A DNA stretch of 64,000 nucleotides, from assembly GCF_024171925.1 (NCBI RefSeq), contig NZ_JAMTCO010000007.1, positions 430,417 through 494,416 on the forward strand. The letters run 5' to 3'. Below the pieces are notes generated by a model that did no database searches, had not been told where the DNA came from, and was given only the letters and a program-made list of their open reading frames with translations. The translations under genes were made by a program, and so were the position numbers. Positions 34,939 to 47,067 of the stretch are shown piece by piece. The stretch's first letter is position 1, and every line of letters starts with the position of its first letter. The stretch is from Actinokineospora diospyrosa. GTDB lineage: Bacteria; Actinomycetota; Actinomycetes; Mycobacteriales; Pseudonocardiaceae.

Positions 34939-35475
34939 GTGACCGAGACCGTCGCGGCCGATGAGTCCGCCACCGGCACCGGGCTCACCGCGCAGGAGAT
35001 CGAACAGGGTCAGCGGTTGGCCACCGTCCTGTTCGCGCTCGGCAAGCAGCAGGCCGCCATCGGCGCGCGGATGAGCAAGCTGGGGGTCGACCGCTCGGCT
35101 TTCGTCCTGCTGAAGAACCTCATCGCCCTCGGGCCGAGCCGCTCGAGCGCGCTCGCCGAGGCGATCCACTCCGACCCGTCCACGGTCAGCAGGCAGGTCG
35201 CCGCGCTGGTCAAGGACGGCCTCGTCGAGCGGCGCGCCGATCCGGAGGACGGCCGGGCGAGCCTGCTCGCGGTCACCCCGGACGGCATCGAGCTGCTCAA
35301 GCGCCAGCGGGCGCGGATGGCGCTCTCGCTGGCCCGCATGGTGAGCCACTGGGACCCACAAGACCTCGACACGTTCGTGCTGCTCTTCGAGCGATTCCTC
35401 GCCGACCACGCGAACTACCTGCCTACGTTCATCACCGAATGCGCCGATCACGCGCGTTCCGAAGGGGGAAAGTGA
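34939..35475 (+). CDS. MarR-family regulator of the drug exporter
   Basis: 178 residues from GTG 34939 with GGGAGGTG upstream. The winged helix is clear: LLKNLIALGPSRSSALAEAIHSDPSTVSRQVAALVKDGLVERRADPEDGRASLLAVTPDG, with the wing motif DPEDGRA. MarR proteins repress efflux genes until they bind a lipophilic ligand. It shares one base with the exporter start (TGATG), and a palindrome precedes it. Confidence 0.9.
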   Translation: MTETVAADESATGTGLTAQEIEQGQRLATVLFALGKQQAAIGARMSKLGVDRSAFVLLKNLIALGPSRSSALAEAIHSDPSTVSRQVAALVKDGLVERRADPEDGRASLLAVTPDGIELLKRQRARMALSLARMVSHWDPQDLDTFVLLFERFLADHANYLPTFITECADHARSEGGK

Positions 35476-37124
35476 TGTCAGCACCGGTTTCGGATGCCGC
35501 ACCAGGGCAACTGAGCCACCGGCAGATCCTGACCGTGCTCTCCGGGCTCATGCTGGGCATGCTGCTCGCCGCGCTCGACCAGACGATCATGGCCTCGGCG
35601 ATGAAGACGATCGCCGACCAGCTCAACGGCCAGACCATCCAGGCGTGGGCGACCACCGCCTACCTGATCACCGCCACCATCTCCACCCCGCTCTACGGCA
35701 AGCTCTCCGACATCTTCGGGCGCAAGCCGATGTACCTGACCGCCATCTCGTTCTTCCTGGTCGGTTCGGTGCTCTCCGGCATCGCCAACTCGATGTACGA
35801 GCTCGCCGCGTTCCGCGCGGTGCAGGGCCTCGGTGCCGGTGGCCTCATGTCGCTGGCGCTGGCGATCATCGCCGACATGGTGCCGCCGCGCGAGCGCAGC
35901 AAGTACCAGGGCTACTTCATGGGCGTCTGGGGTCTGTCCAGCGTGGCCGGTCCGGTCGTCGGCGGCGCGTTCGCAGGCCTGGACACCTTCGCGGGCATCG
36001 AGGGCTGGCGCTGGGTGTTCCTGCTCAACGTGCCGATCGGCATCGTCGCGCTGATCGTGGTCGCCCGCTACCTCAACGTCCCGCACCGCCGGGTCGCCCA
36101 GCGGGTGGACTACTGGGGCGCGATCGCGCTCACCGTCGGCCTCGTGCCGCTGCTCATCGTCGCCGAGCAGGGTCGCGAGTGGGGCTGGGACTCCGGCCGC
36201 GCGGTGCTGATGTACGTGATCGGCGTCGTCGGCCTGGCCGCGTTCGTCTACGTCGAGAAGCGCATGGGGGACGCGGCGCTGCTGCCGCTGCGGTTGTTCC
36301 GCCGCAGGACCTTCGCGCTGACCAACGTGGTCAACTTCGTGATGGGTGTCGGCATGTTCGGCACCATGATGTCGCTGCCGCTCTACCTGCAGATCGTCAA
36401 GGGCGCGTCGCCGACCGAGTCGGGTCTGATGACGCTGCCGATGACCTTCGGCATCCTGGTCGCGGCGATGGGCTCCGGCCAGATCATCGCCAAGACCGGC
36501 CGCTACCGGAAGTTCCCGATCATCGGCCTCGGCGCGACCGCGGTGTCGCTGTTCCTGTTCTCCCAGGTCGGCGTGGACACGCCGATGTGGCAGGTCATGC
36601 TGGTGATGGTGCTGACCGGCGCTGGCCTCGGCCTGTGCATGCAGACCCTGATCCTGGCCATCCAGAACGACGTCCCGGTCAAGGACATGGGCGTGGCGAC
36701 CTCGTCGGCGACGTTCTTCCGCTCGATCGGCGGCACCGTCGGCACCGCGGTGTTCCTGTCCATCCTGTTCAGCGTGGTCGGCGACCGGATCAGCGACGCG
36801 TTCGGCTCGGTGCGCGGCGACGCGGCCTTCACCGCGGCGCTGGCGTCGAACCCGGAGTTCGCGCGCAGCCTCGCCGGTGGCGGCGGGATCGACCTGAACA
36901 ACACGGCGTTCCTCAACACCCTGGACCCGGTGCTCGCCCGGCCTATCCTGTCCGGGTTCGCCAGCTCGCTCGACACGGTGTTCCTCGTCGGTGCCTGCGT
37001 GACCGTGGTCGCGTTCGCCCTGATCTGGTTCCTCAAGGAGACCCCGCTGGTCAACAAGTCGGGTATCCAGCGCGCGGCAGACGAAGAGGCGGCCGAGGCC
37101 GTTCCGGCTCCTGCCATGCACTAG
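35475..37124 (+). CDS. DHA2-family (EmrB/QacA) multidrug efflux transporter
   Basis: 549 residues, 14 predicted helices. Family motifs: LDQTIMASAMKTI in helix 1 (motif D1), YGKLSDIFGRKPMYL (motif A), RAVQGLGAGGLM (motif B) and GPVVGGAF (motif C). It exports lipophilic drugs or a metabolite in exchange for protons. It is coupled to marR and probably controlled by it. The cytoplasmic tail is short and Ala/Glu-rich. A terminator that also serves the convergent dioxygenase gene follows. Confidence 0.93.
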   Translation: MSAPVSDAAPGQLSHRQILTVLSGLMLGMLLAALDQTIMASAMKTIADQLNGQTIQAWATTAYLITATISTPLYGKLSDIFGRKPMYLTAISFFLVGSVLSGIANSMYELAAFRAVQGLGAGGLMSLALAIIADMVPPRERSKYQGYFMGVWGLSSVAGPVVGGAFAGLDTFAGIEGWRWVFLLNVPIGIVALIVVARYLNVPHRRVAQRVDYWGAIALTVGLVPLLIVAEQGREWGWDSGRAVLMYVIGVVGLAAFVYVEKRMGDAALLPLRLFRRRTFALTNVVNFVMGVGMFGTMMSLPLYLQIVKGASPTESGLMTLPMTFGILVAAMGSGQIIAKTGRYRKFPIIGLGATAVSLFLFSQVGVDTPMWQVMLVMVLTGAGLGLCMQTLILAIQNDVPVKDMGVATSSATFFRSIGGTVGTAVFLSILFSVVGDRISDAFGSVRGDAAFTAALASNPEFARSLAGGGGIDLNNTAFLNTLDPVLARPILSGFASSLDTVFLVGACVTVVAFALIWFLKETPLVNKSGIQRAADEEAAEAVPAPAMH

Positions 37125-37141
37125 CTCTATTCGCTCTACCG

Positions 37142-37176
37142 AACGACCCCGCGCTCCACGTGAGTGCGGGGTCGTT
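37142..37176. terminator. Shared convergent terminator
   Basis: aacgaccccgc pairs with gcggggtcgtt around ctccacgtgagt and is followed by TTT; it sits between two convergent genes and can act for both. Confidence 0.85.
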
Positions 37177-37178
37177 TG

Positions 37179-38027
37179 TCATACCCGGACAGTTAGCGTT
37201 GCCGCGTAACCGTTGGAGACATCGCCGGTGACCGCGGCGAGCTGGGTCTCGTACCCGTCGCTGAACACGTTGTCGCGCTCTAGAGAGGTTTGCGCGAGGT
37301 TGCGGACACTCTGTGAGTAGCCCTCGGTGCCGTAGACAGTGGTGCAGATGTCCTTGGGTAGAGCCAACTGTGTTGTCTTAAGTGGATCGCCTGCCTTGGT
37401 TGCCTCGGCCAGGCTGGGGTAGATCTCGAAGTGGATGTGCGGCCACCTGCCGGAGTAGGCCGCGGGGAAGATGCTGGTGAACTTCACTTTCCCTTGTGCG
37501 TCAGCCTCTTGGACACCACGGAGGTAGTTCTCGTTGGTGAGTTCCTTGGCGTACATCGAATAGCTGCCGTTGATGTCGCAGTGCCACAGGTAGATAGCCG
37601 CGCCTGGCATGGCAGCACAGGACTTCGCGAAGTCGACGATCGATAGCTCTACCGTCAGCGGTACGCCCTTGGCTGTCGTAGTGGAGCTCCCGAAGCTCGA
37701 ACGGATGTCGCTGCGCACGATGCCGCTCTCGGTGAGCACGTTCGGGCCGTTGGTGCCATCGGCGGGGTAGGGGCCGCCGGTCTCCTGCGGGGTCTCCGCG
37801 CCGCAATCTGCCGCTGCGGCGGCCGCGGCCTGGGATCGCGCGGTCGTGGTGGTTGTCGTCGTGCTGGACGCGGCGGCGGTGTGGCCGGTGTGGTCCGTCC
37901 CACAGCCCGCGAGCGCGGCCAGCCCGACCCCGCCCATCAGCGTCAGCAGTCGCCGCCTACCCAGCGTGGCCAGGTCGAACGCGAGCCCCCGGTCGTGATC
38001 TTCGATGTGGTGGTCCATGTCGCCCAT
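37179..38027 (-). CDS. Exported intradiol-dioxygenase-like protein
   Basis: 282 residues from ATG 38027; TAACAG (38035-38040 on the other strand) 7 nt upstream suggests a leaderless mRNA. Twin-Arg type leader (GRRRLLTLMGGVGLAALAGCG) that also ends in a lipobox, then a Thr/Ser/Ala linker. The catalytic domain fits the protocatechuate 3,4-dioxygenase-like superfamily: GGPYPAD, the iron ligand candidates Tyr in DINGSYSMY, Tyr in PAAYSGRWPHIHFEI and the HxH pair. It should be a periplasm-side ferric enzyme; exported actinobacterial members have unknown substrates. Confidence 0.8.
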   Translation of the reverse strand: MGDMDHHIEDHDRGLAFDLATLGRRRLLTLMGGVGLAALAGCGTDHTGHTAAASSTTTTTTTARSQAAAAAAADCGAETPQETGGPYPADGTNGPNVLTESGIVRSDIRSSFGSSTTTAKGVPLTVELSIVDFAKSCAAMPGAAIYLWHCDINGSYSMYAKELTNENYLRGVQEADAQGKVKFTSIFPAAYSGRWPHIHFEIYPSLAEATKAGDPLKTTQLALPKDICTTVYGTEGYSQSVRNLAQTSLERDNVFSDGYETQLAAVTGDVSNGYAATLTVRV

Positions 38028-38111
38028 GGTTCGACTGTTACCCAGGAACGGGCTGTGCACCGGCTGTGTAGGTCTCTGTCATCCTGGCGGGGGACAACCT
38101 GGGGGTGATCG

Positions 38112-38777
38112 GTGCGAGTGGTGGTGGCGATCTTCGCCATAGGGGGGCTGCTCATCGGAGCCGCCCTGGTCCTGGGCATCGCGATCGAGCCGGACCGGGC
38201 GGCCGCGCCGACCACGGCGACCAGCTCGGGGGTCCGCTGCAGGCCGCCGGAGGGCCCGCTCACGCTGGTCGAACCGACCCCGGACGTGGTGGGCAGGGTC
38301 AACGCGGCCTGGGCGCGGGTGGACGGCTGGCTGGCCGACAACGCCGCGGCGACCGCCGCGGCCTGGAACACCCCGGCCACCCGCACCGAGCTGATCGGGC
38401 TGCAGCGCGACCTCGGTTACCAGTTGCCAGCCGAGCTGATCATCTCGCTCGGCAGGCACGACGGGGTCGGCGCGGACGGCTTCTCCTTCCCGCCCGCTTA
38501 CCAGCCCCTGTCCGTCCGGGAGATCCGCACCACCACCGCGGACCTCTGCGCGGACCCCGGGTGGCGCGAAGGGGACGTCCCGTTCGCCAAGGGCGAGTCC
38601 GGTGCCGTGCTCTACCTGCACGAAGGCAGCGTCTACCGCTTCCCGGCGATGCAGCGGCACGCTAGCGACGTGACCGAACTGCTTGATCGCACAGCTTCTC
38701 GCTTAGAGGGGGAAAGTCCTGCCGAGTACCGGCCGGACGTCGACGCCCTCGGCCGCCTGCGCTGGGTCCGCGAATAG
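38112..38777 (+). CDS. SMI1/KNR4-family protein with N-terminal membrane anchor
   Basis: 221 residues from GTG 38112. An N-terminal hydrophobic helix (VVVAIFAIGGLLIGAALVLGIAI) anchors or exports it. The SMI1/KNR4 domain follows: helix VVGRVNAAWARVDGWLADN, then LIGLQRDLGYQLPAELIISLGRHDGVGADGFSFPPAYQPLSVREI. Such domains occur in immunity proteins against toxins and in beta-glucan synthesis regulators. There is no toxin gene next to it here, so a housekeeping cell-envelope role is equally possible. A hairpin follows the stop directly. Confidence 0.8.
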   Translation: MRVVVAIFAIGGLLIGAALVLGIAIEPDRAAAPTTATSSGVRCRPPEGPLTLVEPTPDVVGRVNAAWARVDGWLADNAAATAAAWNTPATRTELIGLQRDLGYQLPAELIISLGRHDGVGADGFSFPPAYQPLSVREIRTTTADLCADPGWREGDVPFAKGESGAVLYLHEGSVYRFPAMQRHASDVTELLDRTASRLEGESPAEYRPDVDALGRLRWVRE

Positions 38778-38778
38778 C

Positions 38779-38814
38779 GAACACCCCCGCCACCAGAGGT
38801 GCACGGGGGTGTTC
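38779..38814 (+). terminator. Terminator after the SMI1/KNR4 gene
   Basis: gaacacccccg pairs with cgggggtgttc around a 14-nt loop directly after the stop codon. Confidence 0.85.
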
Positions 38815-38976
38815 ACGAAGACTCTTGCCACCAGACGAGATGGACTCACCTGCTCGTCGAGCTCACCAAGCCAGGAACCCCGTCCGCCCGCCGAACCGGG
38901 AAGGCCGAGTGTCCCCACCCAAAGCCGGGAACGATGCCGGGCGGGGAAGAGGGGGCGGGTGGCGGGAGAAAGTGTC

Positions 38977-39474
38977 TCAGTGGAAGGTCAGGCCGGATTC
39001 CTTGAGGCGCTCGTAGGAGCGCTTGATCTCGGCCTCGGCCTCGGTGCGGCCGACCCAGCTGGCGCCCTCGACGCTCTTGCCGGGCTCCAGGTCCTTGTAG
39101 ACCTCGAAGAAGTGCTGGATCTCCAGCCGGTGGTACTCGGCCAGGTGGTGGATGTCGCGCAGGTGCTCGGTGCGCGGGTCGTGCGACGGGACGCACAGGA
39201 CCTTGTCGTCGCCGCCCTTCTCGTCGGTCATGCGGAACATGCCGATGGCGCGGGCGCGGATCAGGCAGCCCGGGAAGGTCGGCTCCTGCACCAGCACGAG
39301 CGCGTCGAGGGGGTCGCCGTCCTCACCCAGGGTGTTGTCCACGAAGCCGTAGTCCGCCGGGTACTGGGTGGCGGTGAAGAGGGTGCGGTCGAGCCGGATG
39401 CGACCAGTCTCGTGGTCCATCTCGTACTTGTTGCGATTCCCCTTGGGGATCTCGATGGTGACGTCGAACTCCAC
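38977..39474 (-). CDS. ppa: Soluble inorganic pyrophosphatase (family I)
   Basis: 165 residues from GTG 39474 with GAGGA eight bases upstream; the frame is open further up without a good start. It hydrolyses PPi to phosphate in the cytoplasm. [32 protein letters not shown] with its metal-binding Asp cluster, and [28 protein letters not shown] are all family blocks. It complements the membrane pyrophosphatase hppA at 7038. It is divergent from dacB, as in mycobacteria. Confidence 0.95.
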   Translation of the reverse strand: MEFDVTIEIPKGNRNKYEMDHETGRIRLDRTLFTATQYPADYGFVDNTLGEDGDPLDALVLVQEPTFPGCLIRARAIGMFRMTDEKGGDDKVLCVPSHDPRTEHLRDIHHLAEYHRLEIQHFFEVYKDLEPGKSVEGASWVGRTEAEAEIKRSYERLKESGLTFH

Positions 39475-39594
39475 TGACGTGTCCTCGCTCCTGCTCGCTT
39501 CCTCTGCTACCTCACTAGTGTGGACCACGGTGTCGCCCCGGCCCGAACCGATCCGGGTGTGACGTTCACCGTTAGCACAGGGGGAGGACGCGGC

Positions 39595-41805
39595 GTGCCG
39601 CAGGCGGGACCAGAGCACGGCGGGGATCGGGATCCGGCCCGGCGGCAACCTGGTGATCAGGCAAAACGTCTACCTGACGTGGCAGACGACAACCCGGGGT
39701 GGCCCGGATCCGACGACGCTGCGTGGCCGAGTGTGGACGACGACGGGCCCGCCGCGGCGGCCCCCGGGGGCGGTACCGGACCCGTGTTACGTGACGAGAC
39801 CCACGTCCCCGACACGCCCGGGACCGGCACTCCACGTTCGAGTGAACCGGCGAAACCGGAGCCTGCGGAGCAGGCCGGGGACGTGACGGTGCACGTCGGC
39901 GCCCGCGGCAAGCTCGCCGAGGGGCCGACCCAGGTGAACTTCCCGCCGTTGACCGGCAAGGGCAGCGACACGACCCAGCCGACCCGCAAACCCGGTGGCG
40001 ACAAACCCGGTGCCGACTCGACGGCCGCGTTCCCGACCGGGCGACCCCAGGGTCAGCGGCCTGGTGGGCCGCCGCGCCCGCAGGCGGGCCGCCCGCCGCA
40101 GGGTGGGGTCCGGCCGCCCGGCCCGGGTGCGCCGCCGCACGCCCAACCGCCCGCCAGACCAGGTGGGCCCCTTCCCGACGGCCCGCCACGCGGCCCGCAG
40201 GGACCTGCTGGCCAGCCGCCCTTCGGTGGTCGGCCGCAGCCCCCGCTTGGCAGGCCGGGGCCTGGTGGGCGCCCTATAGGTCAGCAGAACCCGGGTCAGC
40301 CAAACCCTGGTCAGGTCGAGAGCACTCAGGTCATCAAGGTCGCCGACATCACCAGGGAGCCGACGCCTGTTCAGCTCGCTGAGCAGGCCCCCGTGCCGGA
40401 GGAGCCGCGCAAGCGTCCGCGCATCGGCATGTTGGTGGCGATGGCTCTAGTCGTGCTGCTCGTGTTGGGTGCCGCCGCCACCATTCAGTTTGTGCCTGGC
40501 GTGCGGGAGAAGCTGGGGATTAAGGCAGCGGAACCGGACGTCGTCATCGCACCTCCGCCTGCCGCTGTGCAGTTCGCGCCGACGCTAAAGGGCCCAAGTG
40601 CGAACATCCCGGCGCCTACTGCGGCGGGAGTCCGAGCTGCTTTGGCAGGTCCGGCAAGCGACCCGGTGCTCGGCACGCTTACCGGCACCGTCGTCGACCC
40701 CGCTAGTGGTGAGGTCCTCTTCGCGCAGAACGCGGACACCACGCTGGTGCCCGCGTCCACCGCAAAGCTGCTTACCAGTGCCGCCGCATTGTTGGCGCTA
40801 CCGCACGCAGCTCAGCTGTCCACCAAGGTTGTCGCGGGAGACACACCCGGCACTGTGGTGATTATCGGCGGGGGCGACCCCACTCTGTCGTCGTTCGCGG
40901 CGGGTAAGAACACCGTCTACCCCGGCGCTGCACACCTCGACGACCTCGTCGCGCAGGTCAAGGCCAAGGGGCCGGTTACTACCGTGCTGCTCGACCTCGA
41001 CAGGTACACCGGCGACAGCATTGCCAAGGGCTGGATCCCCGCTGATGTCGCTGGCGGCTACATCGCCCCGATGGTGCCCGCCATGCTCGACGGCGGCCGG
41101 GCCGATCCGACCAAGGCGGTCTCGTCGCGCTCGGCGAACCCCGCGCGCACGTTGGCCGAGGAGTTCGCCAAGCGGATCGGCGCGACGGTGCCCACGAAGG
41201 CGACCACCCAGGTCAAGCCGGACGCGAAGGTGCTCGGCGAGGTCCGCTCCGCGCCGGTCGTCGAGTTGGTCGACAACACCCTGCAGCGCTCGGACAACGT
41301 GCTCGCCGAGGCGCTCGCCCGTGAGGTCGCGAAGGCCACCGGGCAGGAGGCCTCCTTCGCGGGCGGTTCAACCGCCACCATCAAGACCTTGAAGGACAAC
41401 GGGTTCGACACCAGCAAGGTGACCCTCGACGACGGCAGCGGACTGTCCACTTTGAACCAGGTGAGCGCCGCACTGCTCGCCGACGTGCTCAAGGTGGCCG
41501 CTGGCCCCGACGGCGCCGACCCGCGCACGGCCAAGCTGCGGCCGCTGCTGGGTGCGCTGCCGGTCGCCGGTGGCAGCGGCACCCTCGCGGGCCGCTACCA
41601 GGGTCCGGCAGCCTCGCCGGGCAAGGGTTGGGTGCGCGCCAAGACCGGCACGCTGTCCAGCGTGAACTCCCTCGCCGGGGTGGTCCTCGACACCGACGGC
41701 AGGCTCCTGGTGTTCGCCCTGATGTCCAACGGCTCGGTACCCGGTGCGGCCCAGCCCGCGCTGGACGCCGTGGCGGCGGCGTTGCGCCAATGCGGTTGTA
41801 GGTGA
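39595..41805 (+). CDS. dacB: D-alanyl-D-alanine carboxypeptidase/endopeptidase (PBP4 type)
   Basis: 736 residues from GTG 39595, six bases after GGGGAGGA. Residues 1-275 are a cytoplasmic, Pro/Gly/Gln-rich disordered region; one membrane helix follows ([18 protein letters not shown], ~276-295). The extracytoplasmic catalytic domain has S388-T-A-K391, S566-D-N568 and K683-T-G, the three penicillin-binding motifs. It trims or cleaves peptidoglycan peptides. The long cytoplasmic proline-rich leader is typical of actinomycete versions and could dock partners. It runs into the zinc protease gene. Confidence 0.92.
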   Translation: MPQAGPEHGGDRDPARRQPGDQAKRLPDVADDNPGWPGSDDAAWPSVDDDGPAAAAPGGGTGPVLRDETHVPDTPGTGTPRSSEPAKPEPAEQAGDVTVHVGARGKLAEGPTQVNFPPLTGKGSDTTQPTRKPGGDKPGADSTAAFPTGRPQGQRPGGPPRPQAGRPPQGGVRPPGPGAPPHAQPPARPGGPLPDGPPRGPQGPAGQPPFGGRPQPPLGRPGPGGRPIGQQNPGQPNPGQVESTQVIKVADITREPTPVQLAEQAPVPEEPRKRPRIGMLVAMALVVLLVLGAAATIQFVPGVREKLGIKAAEPDVVIAPPPAAVQFAPTLKGPSANIPAPTAAGVRAALAGPASDPVLGTLTGTVVDPASGEVLFAQNADTTLVPASTAKLLTSAAALLALPHAAQLSTKVVAGDTPGTVVIIGGGDPTLSSFAAGKNTVYPGAAHLDDLVAQVKAKGPVTTVLLDLDRYTGDSIAKGWIPADVAGGYIAPMVPAMLDGGRADPTKAVSSRSANPARTLAEEFAKRIGATVPTKATTQVKPDAKVLGEVRSAPVVELVDNTLQRSDNVLAEALAREVAKATGQEASFAGGSTATIKTLKDNGFDTSKVTLDDGSGLSTLNQVSAALLADVLKVAAGPDGADPRTAKLRPLLGALPVAGGSGTLAGRYQGPAASPGKGWVRAKTGTLSSVNSLAGVVLDTDGRLLVFALMSNGSVPGAAQPALDAVAAALRQCGCR

Positions 41806-41835
41806 GATCACCCGCGCTCCGGTAGCGTCGGGAGG

Positions 41836-42909
41836 GTGAACACGACCGGCGCGGACGTGGTGAGGTCGACCGGCGGGGCGCCTCCGGTCGACTGGGATCT
41901 GGCGGTCTCGACAGCGCGGCGGCTCGTCCGCCCCGGACCGGTCGTGACCAGGGAAGTCGCCGAGCACACCGTCGGCAGGCTGCGGGACGTCACCGCGGAC
42001 GCCGAGGCGCACGTGCGCCGGTTGACCGGGCTCGGCCTGGGGCTGCCGTTGCTCCCCGGGGACGTTGTGGACAGGGAGCAGTGGATCCAGGCGGCCGCGG
42101 ACAGCATCGCGGCGCTCACCACGGATGCCCTGCCCAGTCGGCCCAGCCGGGTTGTCGGCAGCGTCATGGCGGGGACCGCTGGTGTGCAAGCCGGGATGGT
42201 CTTGGCCTACCTGAGCAGCCGTGTCCTCGGCCAATACGACCCGTTCGGCGGCGGCGACGGTGGCCGGTTGCTGCTCGTGGCGCCGAACATCGTGGCCGCG
42301 CACCAAGCGTTGGATGTGCCGCCGGAAGACTTCCGCATGTGGGTGTGCCTCCACGAATGCACCCACCGGCTGCAGTTCACCGCAGTGCCTTGGTTGCGCT
42401 CTTACTTCCAAGAGCAGGTGGCAACGTTCTTGAGTGGCCTCGACGAGAACGCCAACAGTGCTGTGGCGAGGCTGCCTGAGCTGTTGCGCAGGGCCAGGAC
42501 AAAGCCAGACCCCACTGCTTCTGGCGGTCCACTCGGGCTGATGGAAGCCATGCAGACGCCCGAGCAGCGTGCGGTCTTCGACCGACTTATCGCCATCTCC
42601 ACCGTCTTGGAAGGCCACGCCGATCACGTCATGGACGCTGTCGGCCCGATCGTCGTACCGACGGTGGCCACCATCCGAGAGCGATTCACTGTGCGCAGGC
42701 GAGGCGGTGGATTGCTAGATCGCGTATTGCGCAACCTCTTGGGCGTGGACGCGAAGATGAAGCAGTACGCCGTAGGCGCGAAGTTCACCTCGCATGTGGT
42801 CTCCGAGGTCGGCATGGACAGGTTCAACACCATCTGGACGTCACCGGAGACGCTGCCGTTGCGCAGCGAGTTGAGCGATCCGTCCGCCTGGATCCGCCGC
42901 GTCACGTGA
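41836..42909 (+). CDS. Zinc-dependent metalloprotease (DUF2342 family)
   Basis: 357 residues from GTG 41836; TAGCGT 7 nt upstream suggests leaderless transcription. The zinc site is HECTH (H173-H177) in WVCLHECTHRLQF, with a later Glu in VLEGHADHVMD as third ligand candidate. The family was named as a putative hydrolase associated with coenzyme F420 biosynthesis; its target is unknown. It sits between dacB and tilS, the same order as I recall in mycobacteria, and overlaps tilS by GTGA. Confidence 0.87.
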   Translation: MNTTGADVVRSTGGAPPVDWDLAVSTARRLVRPGPVVTREVAEHTVGRLRDVTADAEAHVRRLTGLGLGLPLLPGDVVDREQWIQAAADSIAALTTDALPSRPSRVVGSVMAGTAGVQAGMVLAYLSSRVLGQYDPFGGGDGGRLLLVAPNIVAAHQALDVPPEDFRMWVCLHECTHRLQFTAVPWLRSYFQEQVATFLSGLDENANSAVARLPELLRRARTKPDPTASGGPLGLMEAMQTPEQRAVFDRLIAISTVLEGHADHVMDAVGPIVVPTVATIRERFTVRRRGGGLLDRVLRNLLGVDAKMKQYAVGAKFTSHVVSEVGMDRFNTIWTSPETLPLRSELSDPSAWIRRVT

Positions 42910-43871
42910 CCGAGAAGCCCCATCCGGCGGTGGCGGACATCAGGCGCGCTGTACGTGATCTGTTCGACGAAGCCCAGCCGGAAGGTAGGGTCGCCGTCGC
43001 CGTTTCTGGTGGTGCCGACTCCTTGGCGTTGGCCGCCGCCGCGACCTACGTGAGTCACAAGGCGGGTCTAACGGTCACCGGCCTGATCGTCGACCACAGG
43101 CTGCAAACGGGATCCGCCGACACGGCTGCCCGCGCTGCTGAGCAGCTCGCCACTCTCGGTCTCGATGACGTCCGCGTCCTGCCGGTCACAGTCGACGGTA
43201 AGGGCGGATTGGAGGCCGCCGCCCGCCGCGCCCGCTATGCCGCCCTGCGCGCCGCTGCTGACGGAGCCTGGGTCCTACTAGGCCACACCCGCGACGATCA
43301 GGCGGAGACCGTCTTGCTCGGGCTTGGCCGCGGATCCGGTCCACGCTCTATCGCGGGCATGCGCCCGCTGGACCGCCCGTGGGCCCGTCCACTTCTCACC
43401 ATCCCCAGGACAGCCACGCAGGCCGCGTGTCAGGCCCTCGGCATCACGCCCTGGCAAGACCCACACAACGCGGATCCCCGCTTCACCCGCGTCCGCCTAA
43501 GGCACGAGGTCTTGCCGCTTCTTGAGGACGTCCTCCAAGGCGGGGTCACCGCTGCTCTAGCCCGCACCGCCGCGCAGCTACGCGACGACCTAGCAGCGCT
43601 CGACGACCTCGCAGCCGACGCTCACGCAAGAGCCAGCACCGACGATGAGCTTGAGGTGGCCGAACTCACCCCCCTGCCTCCTGCGGTCCGCCGCAGGGTG
43701 CTGCGCACGTGGCTGACCCGGGTGGGAACGCCTGAACTCACCGACGCCCACCTACGCGCCACCGACGCCCTCTTGTCCGACTGGCACGGCCAGCGCGGGA
43801 TTGCCCTGCCGGGCGGGTTGGTGGCTAGACGTGCACATGGCAGGCTCACGTGCACAAGGCTGAACTCCTGA
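42906..43871 (+). CDS. tilS: tRNA(Ile)-lysidine synthase
   Basis: 321 residues from GTG 42906. PP-loop ATPase motif SGGADS (34-39), then [13 protein letters not shown] and [21 protein letters not shown], which are characteristic of TilS. It converts C34 of the minor tRNA-Ile to lysidine so that it reads AUA. The C-terminal tRNA-binding domain is short, as in actinobacteria. It is coupled to the protease gene and followed by hpt after 10 bases. Confidence 0.95.
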   Translation: MTEKPHPAVADIRRAVRDLFDEAQPEGRVAVAVSGGADSLALAAAATYVSHKAGLTVTGLIVDHRLQTGSADTAARAAEQLATLGLDDVRVLPVTVDGKGGLEAAARRARYAALRAAADGAWVLLGHTRDDQAETVLLGLGRGSGPRSIAGMRPLDRPWARPLLTIPRTATQAACQALGITPWQDPHNADPRFTRVRLRHEVLPLLEDVLQGGVTAALARTAAQLRDDLAALDDLAADAHARASTDDELEVAELTPLPPAVRRRVLRTWLTRVGTPELTDAHLRATDALLSDWHGQRGIALPGGLVARRAHGRLTCTRLNS

Positions 43872-43881
43872 GAGGGGCACC

Positions 43882-44430
43882 GTGTACGACGGCGACATCT
43901 CCTCGGTGTTGATCACCGAGCAGCAGCTGGACGAGAAGATCGCCGAGCTCGCCAAGCAGGTCGGGCACGACTACCCGGAGAACGGCGCGGACCTGGTGCT
44001 GGTCGGGGTCCTCAAGGGCGCGGTCATGTTCATGACCGACCTGGCCAGGGCGCTGCCGGTACCGGTGCAGCTGGAGTTCATGGCGGTCAGCTCCTACGGC
44101 TCGGCGACCTCGTCCTCGGGGGTCGTGCGCATCCTCAAGGACCTCGACCGCGACATCGCGGGCCGCGACGTGCTCATCGTCGAGGACATCATCGACTCCG
44201 GGCTGACCCTGTCCTGGCTGCTCAAGAACCTCGCCTCGCGCGGGCCCCGCTCGCTGGAGGTCTGCACGCTGCTGCGCAAGCCGGACGCGGTGAAGGTCGA
44301 CGTGCCGGTGAAGTACGTGGGCTTCGAGATCCCCAACGAGTTCGTGGTCGGCTACGGCCTCGACTTCGCCGAGCGCTACCGCGACCTGCCCTACATCGGG
44401 ACCCTCGACCCGCGCGTCTACACGTCCTGA
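43882..44430 (+). CDS. hpt: Hypoxanthine phosphoribosyltransferase
   Basis: 182 residues from GTG 43882 after gagaggggc. PRPP-binding signature [13 protein letters not shown] and [61 protein letters not shown] are full matches for the purine salvage enzyme. The tilS-hpt-ftsH order is conserved widely in Gram-positive bacteria. Confidence 0.96.
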   Translation: MYDGDISSVLITEQQLDEKIAELAKQVGHDYPENGADLVLVGVLKGAVMFMTDLARALPVPVQLEFMAVSSYGSATSSSGVVRILKDLDRDIAGRDVLIVEDIIDSGLTLSWLLKNLASRGPRSLEVCTLLRKPDAVKVDVPVKYVGFEIPNEFVVGYGLDFAERYRDLPYIGTLDPRVYTS

Positions 44431-44654
44431 CCCCACCGGGTCCGCGCTGGACCGATCAGGTGGGTGCGGGAACCAAGCCCGTCGCGGGCGCGTTGTCCCT
44501 GTTGCGCGCTCCGCCGGCACTTCGCCCGGTGAGGGTGCCAACGCGGACGGTACTCTGGTGAAACCGGAGTGTGCCCCGTCCGGCTGGGTAATGGGTCGTC
44601 ATTGCCCTCAGTGCACGTCAGGGAGGGTGGAGGCCGCCTCGCGGCCGTAAGTGA

Positions 44655-47024
<2,370 letters not shown>

Positions 47025-47067
47025 TGCGATGGTGGCGGCGTTGTGCCGCGACGATCCGGAGGTACCG